Positions 1 to 6,418 of a stretch of DNA of 14,035 nt are shown here, one piece after another (within the stretch, counting starts at the first letter, position 1; every line of letters starts with the position of its first letter). A program made the position numbers and the translations under genes. Below the pieces are notes generated by a model that saw nothing but the letters and a program-made list of their open reading frames with translations, searched no databases and was not told the origin of the DNA. The DNA comes from JABDGC01 sp964466595 (GTDB taxonomy: Bacteria > Pseudomonadota > Gammaproteobacteria > DSM-16500): positions 1 to 14,035 of the forward strand of contig CAYXNR010000054.1 of NCBI GenBank assembly GCA_964466595.1. Reading direction: 5' to 3'.

Positions 1-106
1 TACCGATGAAAGAGCCTAGCAGGAGACTAATGAGACTCGAAATAAAAACAATATACAAAGTTTCCCAAGTAGCTTTGAGCAAAAGAGCGAGTTCGAAGTT
101 AGGCAT
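1..106 (-). CDS. metI: MetI, methionine ABC transporter permease (N-terminal fragment)
   Basis: Only the first 35 codons are in the window; the gene runs off the left edge. The visible peptide starts MPNFELALLLKATWETLYIV and continues with a hydrophobic stretch, as expected for the first membrane segment of the MetI permease. The ATG (104-106) lies inside the end of metN, giving an 8-base overlap in a different frame, which implies translational coupling. Assignment rests mainly on its position directly after metN, because metN-metI(-metQ) is the usual order for this importer, plus the fit of the N-terminus. MetI forms the homodimeric inner-membrane channel that MetN energises. Confidence 0.8.
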   Translation of the reverse strand, partial: MPNFELALLLKATWETLYIVFISSLISLLLGSFIG

Positions 107-1100
107 AGAGGGTTTCTACCTGAATAGAAGTTGATTGAAGATATTGCAAGGCTTGTAGCAGTGCCTCTTTTTCGCCGGACAAAGAGCAAATGGTAAAGCC
201 AACAGTGGTATCTTGTACCTTGTCAATGAGGGCCTGTTTCAGATTAAAGCTGACATTAAATTTTTTTACCAAAGAAGAAATAATAGGTTCCTCACTATCT
301 TTACCAATAAAGGTGAGCTTCAGCACCAGAGAATCTTTGTCACCTTCATCGGGTAGATAAAAATGAAGCGCTTGTTGGATTAATTGCTTTGTCACAAGAT
401 GTTGTGGGTTGGAAAAGATATTCACCGTGGAATTCTCTTCGACCAAGCTACCCTGATCAATGATGCCAACACGAGCACAGATTTTTTTAACAACCTCTAA
501 TTCATGGGTAATCAGTAAAATAGTCAAGCCCAATTCGCGGTTGATTTTCTTTAATAAATTTAAAATAGCCTGTGTGGCTTCGGAATCAAGCGCTGAAGTT
601 GCCTCGTCACAAAGTAATAAATGTGGATTGCTTGCCAAGGCACGCGCAATGCCGACACGTTGCTTTTGACCGCCACTGAGTTGTGAGGGAAAATGATTTT
701 TTTTATCGCTTAAGCCAACCAGTTCTAATAATTCTCCTACCTTTTTTTGAATGTAGGTGCTGGAGCAGCCTCTTATTTCAAGCGGTAGGGAAATATTTCC
801 AAAGACTGAGCGTGATTCAAGTAAATTATAATGCTGAAAGACCACACCGATTTGCTGTCGGTGTTCTCGCAGTTGTCTTTGCGAAAGCGCAGTTAAATCG
901 ATGCCCTTAACCAAGACCTGCCCTGAAGTGGGGCGCTCCAATAAATTAACCGTACGCAATAAGGTACTTTTGCCGGCGCCGCTTTTCCCGAGAATGCCAA
1001 AGATTTCGCCGCCTTGAATATGGAGATTGATATTTTTTAGGGCAGGAAAGACTTGCTTATTAAGGTAATAGTTTTTATAGACTGCTTTCAGTTCAATCAT
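99..1100 (-). CDS. metN: MetN, methionine import ATP-binding protein
   Basis: ATPase subunit of the D/L-methionine ABC importer, acting at the cytoplasmic face of the inner membrane with MetI and the binding protein MetQ. All ABC motifs are present: Walker A GKSGAGKS (residues 38-45), Q-loop Gln89, signature LSGGQ (141-145), Walker B LLLCDEATSALD (161-172) and switch His199. Residues from about 255 to 330 form the C-terminal NIL domain, which in the family binds methionine and inhibits transport when the cell is replete; this domain separates MetN from other ABC ATPases. At 333 residues it has the family's usual length. A Shine-Dalgarno GAGGT lies about 8 bases before the ATG. The gene overlaps metI by 8 bases. 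I see no clear MetJ operator or SAM riboswitch in the roughly 40 bases between the upstream terminator and the start. Confidence 0.95.
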   Translation of the reverse strand: MIELKAVYKNYYLNKQVFPALKNINLHIQGGEIFGILGKSGAGKSTLLRTVNLLERPTSGQVLVKGIDLTALSQRQLREHRQQIGVVFQHYNLLESRSVFGNISLPLEIRGCSSTYIQKKVGELLELVGLSDKKNHFPSQLSGGQKQRVGIARALASNPHLLLCDEATSALDSEATQAILNLLKKINRELGLTILLITHELEVVKKICARVGIIDQGSLVEENSTVNIFSNPQHLVTKQLIQQALHFYLPDEGDKDSLVLKLTFIGKDSEEPIISSLVKKFNVSFNLKQALIDKVQDTTVGFTICSLSGEKEALLQALQYLQSTSIQVETLYA

Positions 1101-1141
1101 GAATGGACCTCATTTATATAGTAAACAAGGCTAAAATAAGG

Positions 1142-1177
1142 CGAAAAAAAACCATCGTGCTAAAGCTGCGATGGTTG
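1142..1177 (-). terminator. Rho-independent terminator after the rhomboid gene
   Basis: On the minus strand AACCATCG pairs with CGATGGTT (plus-strand arms 1150-1157 and 1169-1176), around an 11-base loop that can add a short GC pair. The downstream arm runs into eight T residues. It closes the beta-barrel/rhomboid unit and sits about 40 bases before the metN start, so metN needs its own promoter or depends on read-through. Confidence 0.75.
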
Positions 1178-1246
1178 TTTGATACGCTTTAGCCATTTTT
1201 ATAAAGCGCCTGCAAGCTGTAGCTCAAATCAGCGCTTAAAGCATGT

Positions 1247-1912
1247 TCACAGCATAGCGAAATTTTGAAGGGTGGTCAAGAGCGAGGGCGGCAAGTGTAG
1301 CGAGGACGGCAAAAGAGAATTCAAATAAGGCGCTATAAAATAGGCAGAGAGTCCGCCGATAAAACCAAAAATATGGGCTTCGAAGGAGGATCTCGCTTTG
1401 AGAGGAAAGAGATTAAAAAGTAAACTACCAAAATAATAAACACAAACCAGACCCAGGGCGAGAGAGAGGACGGTTGGTTGTTGATAGGCATTTAATAGCA
1501 AAAAGGACCAATACCCCATGATGAGACCGCTTGCCCCGACATGCAGTGCTTTTCTCCCAAAGAGCCAGGTGCCAAGACCACCGATGACCATAATAGTGAG
1601 CGTGACACTCAAAAAAGTTGGCAGGCCATATAATAAAACAAAACTCAGTAGAATAAATAAAGGAAGGGAATTGAAAAACAAATGATTAAAATCACCATGT
1701 AAGAAGGGAGAGAAAAAAATACCAAGGAGGCCAAAAAGATGGCGAGGAAAAATGCCTAAGATATTGAGGCGATAGCCTAGTAAAAAATTGATAAAGTGAA
1801 TGAGATATAAGCCGGCAATCAGCGCAAGCACAAAGGGCATATTCTGTTTGATTAAGTCGATACTAAAATCCAGTTGATTCACTGCTTCAGAAAAAAAATT
1901 GTCCATTGCCAT
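1247..1912 (-). CDS. Rhomboid-family intramembrane serine protease
   Basis: Polytopic inner-membrane protease that cleaves transmembrane helices of substrate proteins. The 221-residue protein has at least six hydrophobic segments (roughly 26-45, 57-75, 82-114, 126-143, 148-168, 178-195). The catalytic pair is intact: Ser128 in GASG (126-129) and His180 in HIFGFIGG (180-187). The conserved HGDFNHLFFN (72-81) supplies the oxyanion-side His and Asn typical of the family. Beyond the basic rhomboid fold I see only a short hydrophobic tail and no extra soluble domain. The start has weak Shine-Dalgarno support; an alternative ATG two codons later has GGGA about 6 bases upstream and is equally plausible. 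It follows the beta-barrel gene by 15 bases, so the two are probably co-transcribed. The physiological substrate cannot be deduced. Confidence 0.88.
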   Translation of the reverse strand: MAMDNFFSEAVNQLDFSIDLIKQNMPFVLALIAGLYLIHFINFLLGYRLNILGIFPRHLFGLLGIFFSPFLHGDFNHLFFNSLPLFILLSFVLLYGLPTFLSVTLTIMVIGGLGTWLFGRKALHVGASGLIMGYWSFLLLNAYQQPTVLSLALGLVCVYYFGSLLFNLFPLKARSSFEAHIFGFIGGLSAYFIAPYLNSLLPSSLHLPPSLLTTLQNFAML

Positions 1913-1927
1913 CCCATTTTGTAGTAT

Positions 1928-2491
1928 TTAAGGCTCAAAAAAATAAACTACTCCCACTCCCAGCTCATTTGAATTGGGCGTGCCAATTTTAACAACGGAA
2001 CTATATGCCGTATAAATATATTCAGCCCGAAAAGCCCATTGCTCTCTAAACTTCGTTTGTAAACCGCAGCCTAATTGCATACCTAATTTCATACTATTTG
2101 GGGCTACAAAACGAGAATCAATTAAACCGAGATGCAGGTAGCCGAGTAAATTGTTATAGAGGAAGGCTCCCGGCAAGAGACTGGCTCCAAAGCTATTGGA
2201 GGCTTTGGCTGTTGAGCCCTCACGGTTGCCGCGAATATCAGATAAAACAAGCGTGGCAGGAATATAAAATACCTCGCCGCCCAGATAATATTGATTTGAC
2301 CAGTCTGCGTAACCAAGAGCGAAGCGCGGATGAAGATCACGGAAGCTTGCCCAATTAGCAGAAATATTTTGTATGAATAGATCAGCGCCCACATAGCCTC
2401 TTCCATGACAAAATTTTTCGCATAAATCCGCTTCTGCACTGCAACAAAAAGCAGCTGCGAATATCAGACTGAGGACTGGTTTAAACTTCAT
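1928..2491 (-). CDS. Small outer-membrane beta-barrel protein, paralogue 1
   Basis: 187 residues starting with a clear Sec signal peptide (1-21, ending CSAEA). The mature part shows alternating hydrophobic/polar strands rich in Tyr, Gly and Phe and ends in an aromatic-rich strand (VVYFFEP), the style of an 8-stranded OmpA-like/opacity-type barrel. It is clearly homologous to the protein at 8291-8818: both contain RAEYIYTAYS near the C-terminus, GAS(L/F)LPG in the middle, and matching N-terminal strands. This copy has two extra cysteines just after the cleavage site (DLCEKFC) that could form a periplasmic disulphide. Shine-Dalgarno AGGA lies 6 bases before the ATG. The function is not known; it could be a surface or adhesion protein or a structural porin-like protein. 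Confidence 0.75.
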   Translation of the reverse strand: MKFKPVLSLIFAAAFCCSAEADLCEKFCHGRGYVGADLFIQNISANWASFRDLHPRFALGYADWSNQYYLGGEVFYIPATLVLSDIRGNREGSTAKASNSFGASLLPGAFLYNNLLGYLHLGLIDSRFVAPNSMKLGMQLGCGLQTKFREQWAFRAEYIYTAYSSVVKIGTPNSNELGVGVVYFFEP

Positions 2492-2511
2492 GAATTATCC
2501 TGGCCACCTTG

Positions 2512-2600
2512 GTCATCTTGAGCCACTTAGTCATCCTGAACGAAGTGAAGGATCTTCTCCTTACTTTGCCGCGATTGATCCTTCGCCGAGCTTCCTTTTC
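2512..2600. repeat. Degenerate dispersed palindromic repeat
   Basis: The segment contains GTCATC(T/C)TGA twice (2512-2521 and 2530-2539), then CGAAGTGAAGGATC, and about 22 bases later GATCCTTCGCCGAGCTTC as a decayed opposite arm. GAAGGATC (2547-2554) and GATCCTTC (2577-2584) are exact inverted copies. The motif GTCATCCTGA...GAAGGATC is a repeat I recognise from many bacterial genomes; translated, it gives the familiar spurious peptide SHPERSEGS. It lies between the divergent barrel gene and the rib leader and is probably not coding. Confidence 0.55.
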
Positions 2601-2614
2601 ATCATAGCAAATTT

Positions 2615-2646
2615 TTGGTCTTTGGGATCTTTTGTGTTAAGCTATA
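2615..2646 (+). promoter_or_regulatory. Candidate promoter of the rib operon
   Basis: TTGGTC (2615-2620) followed after 17 bases by TAAGCT, or slightly later GCTATA (2641-2646), lies just upstream of the riboswitch. The hexamers are weak matches to the sigma-70 consensus. The position, about 10 bases before the first riboswitch helix, is the main support. Confidence 0.3.
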
Positions 2647-2655
2647 GGCCGATTG

Positions 2656-2790
2656 TCTTCAGGGCAGGGTGAAAGTCCCTACCGGCGGTAATCTTAAATT
2701 TATTTAAGAAAGCCCGCGAGCTCACTTCTTCGAAGTGAGCAGATTTGGTGTGAAACCAAGGCCGACGGTTAGAGTCCGGATGAAAGAAGA
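2656..2790 (+). ncRNA. FMN riboswitch (RFN element)
   Basis: The conserved RFN core is present: AGGGCAGGGTGAAAGTCCCT then ACCGGCGGTA (2661-2690) on the 5' side, AGCCCGCGAGC (2711-2721) in the middle, and GGCCGACGGTTAGAGTCCGG (2760-2779) followed by ATG AAAGAAGA on the 3' side. TCTTC (2656-2660) pairs with GAAGA (2786-2790) as the closing helix P1. A variable arm is a perfect 9-pair hairpin (2720-2728 with 2732-2740), and a second AT-rich arm CTTAAAT/ATTTAAG lies at 2693-2708. In this class the RNA binds flavin mononucleotide and switches off the downstream flavin genes; here those are ribD-ribE-ribBA-ribH. Confidence 0.95.
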
Positions 2791-2803
2791 TTTTCAATGC
2801 AAG

Positions 2804-2880
2804 AGGTAAGCACGCTGTGCTTGCTGGCTAGCTTACTTGAATAAAAAAGCCCTGATTTTTGATAAATAAGGGTTTTTTAT
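2804..2880 (+). promoter_or_regulatory. Riboswitch expression platform with terminator/SD-sequestering hairpin
   Basis: Two mutually exclusive upstream hairpins can be drawn: AAGCAC/GTGCTT (2808-2813 with 2817-2822) or GGTAAGC/GCTTACT (about 2805-2837). They are followed by a hairpin whose arms are AAAAAGCCCT (2844-2853) and AGGGTTTTTT (2869-2878), with one G-T wobble and a 15-base loop. This last hairpin has the run of T typical of a terminator. Its 3' arm also contains the only Shine-Dalgarno-like sequence (AAGGG, 2868-2872) before the ribD ATG at 2881, so it could block transcription, translation or both. The actual mechanism is inferred. Confidence 0.6.
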
Positions 2881-3945
2881 ATGACTGAAACTAGCCCACA
2901 AGCTTACATGGCCAAGGCGCTCGCCTTGGCAGAAAAGGGTCGTTATACCGTTTCTCCGAATCCCATGGTCGCTTGTATTCTCGTTAAAAATAAGCAAATA
3001 GTAGGACAGGGTTTTCATCAGCTTGCGGGTGAACCCCATGCCGAGGTGCTTGCTTTGCGTGAAGCCGGTGCGAGGGCAAAGGGGGCAACAGCCTATGTGA
3101 CTCTAGAACCCTGCTGCCATGTGGGCAGAACCCCACCTTGTACGAGGGCGCTGATTGAGGCTGGCATTAAAACGGTGTATGCGGCTTGTTTAGATCCGAA
3201 TCCTGTCGTTGCCGGTCAAGGCCTGAAGGCCTTGCAAGCAGCTGGTCTTGAAGTGAAAGTCGGTCTACTGGAAGCAGAGGCCACAGCACTCAATGAAATT
3301 TTCTTCCACTATATCAAACATAAACGTCCCTTTGTGTTCGCGAAATGGGCGATGTCGCTCGATGGTCAAACGATAACCCAGCCCGAGGATTCACGGCAAA
3401 TATCCTGTCCCGAAGCTCATCAGCACAGCCATCAACTTCGACGACAGGTCGATGCAATTATAGTGGGTGCGCAAACAGCCCTTGTAGATAATCCGCAATT
3501 GACCGTCAGAATAGAAGAAACTGAAATTGCTAAACAACCCCTGCGAATTATTTTATCCAGTCAAGGCAGCTTACCGCTGCATTTACAACTCTTCGATGGC
3601 AGTTTGCCGGGAAAAACGCTAGTCGCAACCACTGCGCAAGCAGAGGCAGCCACTTGTCGTGCTCTCGAAAAGCAAGGCGTTGAAGTACTCGTTTTGCCTG
3701 AAACAGAAGGCGGACAGGTTTCCTTAAGCGCTTTGCTGGCTTATTTAGGACAAAAAGAAATAACGAGTGTGCTGGTTGAAGGCGGCAGAATCTTACAGGC
3801 GAGTTTTTTTAATGAAGGTCTTGTCAATAAAATTCAAGTCTATGTCGCAGCGACTGTGATTGCTTCGCTCAAGAAAAAACAAGTGTTGAACAAAATGCAT
3901 TGGCGTCAATTGGGTCACGATCTTTCTATTTCAGCGGATTTATAA
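2881..3945 (+). CDS. ribD: RibD, bifunctional pyrimidine deaminase/reductase
   Basis: Catalyses two successive steps of riboflavin synthesis: deamination of the GTP-derived diaminopyrimidine, then NADPH-dependent reduction of its ribose chain. The N-terminal deaminase domain (about 1-145) carries the zinc/catalytic motif HAE (53-55) and PCCHVGRTPPC (77-87), supplying His53, Cys78 and Cys87 as zinc ligands and Glu55 as proton shuttle. The reductase domain (about 148-354) has KWAMSLDG (155-162), DAIIVGAQT (191-199), DNPQLTVR (203-210) and the VEGG motif near 300. The length of 354 residues is normal. The ATG follows the riboswitch platform directly, with AAGGG 8 bases upstream as the only ribosome-binding sequence. 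It is the first gene of the operon; ribE follows after 12 bases. Confidence 0.96.
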   Translation: MTETSPQAYMAKALALAEKGRYTVSPNPMVACILVKNKQIVGQGFHQLAGEPHAEVLALREAGARAKGATAYVTLEPCCHVGRTPPCTRALIEAGIKTVYAACLDPNPVVAGQGLKALQAAGLEVKVGLLEAEATALNEIFFHYIKHKRPFVFAKWAMSLDGQTITQPEDSRQISCPEAHQHSHQLRRQVDAIIVGAQTALVDNPQLTVRIEETEIAKQPLRIILSSQGSLPLHLQLFDGSLPGKTLVATTAQAEAATCRALEKQGVEVLVLPETEGGQVSLSALLAYLGQKEITSVLVEGGRILQASFFNEGLVNKIQVYVAATVIASLKKKQVLNKMHWRQLGHDLSISADL

Positions 3946-3957
3946 GAGGAGGTCCTG

Positions 3958-4554
3958 GTGTTTGGTGGAATTGTGGAAACAGTAGGTGTCGTTCAAGCAG
4001 TCACGCTGGTAAAAGACTGTAAACAGTTTACTATTTCCCCGCAAAAACAATTTGATGATTTGAAAATTGGCGACAGTATCGCTATCAATGGCGTCTGTTT
4101 GACTGTAACGGCAGTCCATCCAGACTATTTTAACTTTACTGCCGTACCAGAAACTTTGGCGCTGACGACTCTCGGGAAGCTTCAGCGAGGATCGATAGTT
4201 AATTTAGAACGAGCCTTGAAAGTCAACGAGCGAATTGGCGGTCATTATGTTCAAGGACATATCGATGGCATCGGTGAGCTTGCTGCGCTAGAAGAACAAG
4301 GCGCTGCTTGGCTGGTTACGATTAAAATAGCGCCCCGTTTAGCGCAATATGTGGTGAAGAAAGGCTATGTGGCAGTGGATGGAATGAGCTTGACTGTTGT
4401 GGAGGAAGCGACAGACCAATTTTCTGTGGTTTTTATTCCGCACACGCAAGCAGCTACGATTGTCAAAGCTTATTGCCTCGGTACGCAATTGAATATCGAA
4501 GTTGATATTGTCGGAAAATATGTTGAAAAATTTTTAGTGAGGGCTAGCGCATGA
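3958..4554 (+). CDS. ribE: RibE, riboflavin synthase alpha subunit
   Basis: Dismutates two 6,7-dimethyl-8-ribityllumazine molecules to riboflavin and the pyrimidine precursor. The start codon is GTG, chosen because AGAGGAGG stands 5 bases upstream and the product then begins MFGGIVETVG, matching the family's MFTGIIE-type N-terminus. Two lumazine-binding repeats are visible: NGVCLTV (44-50) and DGMSLTV (141-147). Between them is GGHYVQGHIDG (94-104), and the C-terminal region carries EVDIVGKYVE (181-190). At 198 residues it is a little shorter than the E. coli enzyme, but no motif is missing. Its stop overlaps the ribBA start (ATGA), indicating translational coupling. Some naming schemes call this gene ribC. 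Confidence 0.95.
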   Translation: MFGGIVETVGVVQAVTLVKDCKQFTISPQKQFDDLKIGDSIAINGVCLTVTAVHPDYFNFTAVPETLALTTLGKLQRGSIVNLERALKVNERIGGHYVQGHIDGIGELAALEEQGAAWLVTIKIAPRLAQYVVKKGYVAVDGMSLTVVEEATDQFSVVFIPHTQAATIVKAYCLGTQLNIEVDIVGKYVEKFLVRASA

Positions 4555-5789
4555 CTCAGGTATTAAAAGCAGTTGAAGAAGCTCTAGAGGAGCTTCGACA
4601 GGGTAGAATGATTATTTTAACAGATGATCCTGAAAGAGAAAATGAAGGGGACTTAATTTTTCCAGCCGAGCTTGTTAATTCAGAGATCCTTCAATTTATG
4701 ATTCGTTATGGTAGCGGTATTGTTTGTCTTTCCTTGACGGGTTCTCGCTTGGATCAATTAAATTTACCACTCATGGTGCCAGTGTATGAGAATACCAGTC
4801 AAAGAGAAACGCCTTTTACGATTTCAATTGAAGCGAAAGAGGGTGTGAGCACAGGTGTGTCAGCGGCTGATCGTGCTACGACTATTCTTGCGGCTATTGC
4901 AGACAAAGCAGAACCCACTGATTTAGTTTGCCCCGGCCATGTTTTTCCTTTGCGAGCCAAAGAAGCCGGTGTGTTAGAGCGTGCCGGACATACAGAGGGT
5001 TCTCTTGATTTAGTTCGCTTGGCTGGTTTGAAGCCCGCTGCGGTTTTATGTGAATTAATGAATCCAGATGGAACCATGGCCAAGGGTAGACAATTACAAA
5101 CCTTTGCAAAAAAACATCAATTAAAAGTTTTAAGCATAGCGGAATTAGTGAATTATCGCTTACAAAAGGAAAATTTAATTGAAGAAACCGCTGCTACGCT
5201 CTTGCCGATGGAAGGTTATGGCTTGTTTCATTTGACTGCGATCAGAGAAAAATTAAGTGGCAAGGAGCATCTCGTTTTAGTGAATGATAAAAAGAAAACA
5301 ACAGAAAAGCCTTTAGTGCGCATTCATTCCGCTTGCATGACCGGTGATTTATTCGGTTCGCAACGTTGTGATTGCCAACAGCAATTGCATTATTCCTTAA
5401 AGCGAATTAGTGAGGAAGGCGGTATCTTAATTTATTTGAATCAGGAAGGTCGGGGCATGGGACTCTTTAATAAAATACAAGCCTATGCGCTACAGGAAAA
5501 AGGCTTGGATACTGTTGAAGCCAATCAGCACTTAGGCTGGCCGGCGGATGCCAGAGAATATTATATTGCTGCAAATATTTTACGGAATTGGAAAATAAAT
5601 CAGCTCCGCTTGTTAACGAATAATCCGCATAAAATACAGGGTCTCAGTCAATATGGTATTTCCCAGATTGAAAGAGTAGAGCTGCCTGTTTTTGCTAATC
5701 AACACAATCAAAATTATTTACGAACGAAACAGGATAAGTTAAATCATTTTATCCATCAAATTACTTGTAACGAAAAAACAGGAACTTGA
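4551..5789 (+). CDS. ribBA: RibBA, DHBP synthase / GTP cyclohydrolase II fusion
   Basis: Supplies both starting materials of the pathway. The N-terminal domain (about 1-200) is 3,4-dihydroxy-2-butanone 4-phosphate synthase, with DDPERENEGD (25-34), HTEGS (147-151) and Glu168. The C-terminal domain (about 205-400) is GTP cyclohydrolase II: zinc ligands Cys262, Cys273 and Cys275 in CMTGDLFGSQRCDC, then YLNQEGRGMGL (295-305), Asp333 and Arg335, and LLTNNPHK (354-361). Many proteobacterial RibBA proteins have a degenerate cyclohydrolase half; here every key residue I can check is present, so both activities are expected. The start overlaps the ribE stop by 4 bases. The ribH ATG lies 2 bases after this stop. 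Confidence 0.95.
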   Translation: MTQVLKAVEEALEELRQGRMIILTDDPERENEGDLIFPAELVNSEILQFMIRYGSGIVCLSLTGSRLDQLNLPLMVPVYENTSQRETPFTISIEAKEGVSTGVSAADRATTILAAIADKAEPTDLVCPGHVFPLRAKEAGVLERAGHTEGSLDLVRLAGLKPAAVLCELMNPDGTMAKGRQLQTFAKKHQLKVLSIAELVNYRLQKENLIEETAATLLPMEGYGLFHLTAIREKLSGKEHLVLVNDKKKTTEKPLVRIHSACMTGDLFGSQRCDCQQQLHYSLKRISEEGGILIYLNQEGRGMGLFNKIQAYALQEKGLDTVEANQHLGWPADAREYYIAANILRNWKINQLRLLTNNPHKIQGLSQYGISQIERVELPVFANQHNQNYLRTKQDKLNHFIHQITCNEKTGT

Positions 5790-5791
5790 AG

Positions 5792-6220
5792 ATGAAGCAG
5801 CTTGCAATTGTTGTCAGTGAATTTAATAGTGAGATTACCACCCTACTTTTAGAAGGCGCCTTAAAGCGCTTGGCAGAAGAAGCTTGGTCTGCCGAGCAGA
5901 TTAAAATCGTTCAGGTTCCGGGTGCAATCGAAATTCCCCTCATTGCCAAATTGTTGGCAAAATCAAATAAATACCAGGCCTTAATTTGTCTTGGCGCAGT
6001 CATTCGCGGTGAAACCAATCACTATGATTATGTTTGTTCTCAAGTGAGCGAAGGCTGTCGTCAAGTCATGATGAGCTACGAGCTACCCGTTATTTTTGGC
6101 ATCTTAACCACAGAGAACGAAGAACAGGCCCGCGCTCGTGTAGGTGGAAAACAAGGGCACAAAGGCCGAGAAGCCGCCGAGGCGGCCTTAGCCATGATGC
6201 AGGTGATGCAAAGTTTATAA
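5792..6220 (+). CDS. ribH: RibH, 6,7-dimethyl-8-ribityllumazine synthase
   Basis: Condenses the butanone phosphate from RibBA with the ribityl pyrimidine to form lumazine, the RibE substrate; family members assemble into pentamers or icosahedral capsids. Motifs: FN (11-12), VPGAIEIP (42-49), GAVIRGETNHYDYV (68-81, with the catalytic His77), and the C-terminal KGREAAEAALAMM. The start is set at ATG 5792 (142 residues) because AGGA at 5780-5783 is correctly spaced 8 bases upstream. An in-frame TTG two codons earlier would overlap the ribBA stop and sit only 2 bases from the ribosome-binding site. This is the last gene of the operon. The nusB gene that often follows ribH in proteobacteria is absent here. 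Confidence 0.95.
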   Translation: MKQLAIVVSEFNSEITTLLLEGALKRLAEEAWSAEQIKIVQVPGAIEIPLIAKLLAKSNKYQALICLGAVIRGETNHYDYVCSQVSEGCRQVMMSYELPVIFGILTTENEEQARARVGGKQGHKGREAAEAALAMMQVMQSL

Positions 6221-6246
6221 GTGTTGTCATGTCTGCACGTTTTTTA

Positions 6247-6333
6247 CCAGCGCAAGGTCACTGTCTTGCAGTATTCTTTTAGCTAATATGCCGGCGCAGG
6301 TCTCTGTCTTGCCAGCATGTTTTTAGCTGGCAT
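6247..6333. repeat. Imperfect tandem palindromic repeat, two units of about 43 bases
   Basis: Unit 1 starts at CCAGCGCAAGGTC (6247) and unit 2 at CCGGCGCAGGTC (6291), a period of 44 bases. Both continue with CTGTCTTGC, a short variable part and TTTTAGCT. Unit 2 contains a 7-pair hairpin, TGCCAGC (6310-6316) with GCTGGCA (6326-6332), not followed by a T-run, so it is not a good terminator. The rest of 6221-6418 holds no gene I can support. The shape suggests a dispersed intergenic palindromic element, although only genome-wide copies would prove it. Confidence 0.6.
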
Positions 6334-6418
6334 CCAAGGCCCTAATTAATTTAGCTTGAGAATCTAGCCAAAGCCTATATGATAAGCAATTTTATTACCT
6401 GATAAAAAAGTTAATAAT

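Noticed and set aside
1101..1246. SAM riboswitch or MetJ box controlling metN
   Set aside because: No SAM-riboswitch core and no AGACGTCT-like repeat could be found; the hairpin there is an ordinary terminator of the upstream gene.
2490..2672. 60-codon plus-strand ORF across the barrel/rib intergenic region
   Set aside because: Its peptide is the translation of a dispersed repeat (SHPERSEGS) and it runs into the FMN riboswitch; no ribosome-binding site.
4799..5109. Antisense ORFs inside ribBA
   Set aside because: They are shadows of a fully supported coding frame with intact catalytic motifs.
6310..6332. Terminator of the rib operon
   Set aside because: The hairpin has good pairing but no T-run follows it, and it is part of the repeat unit.
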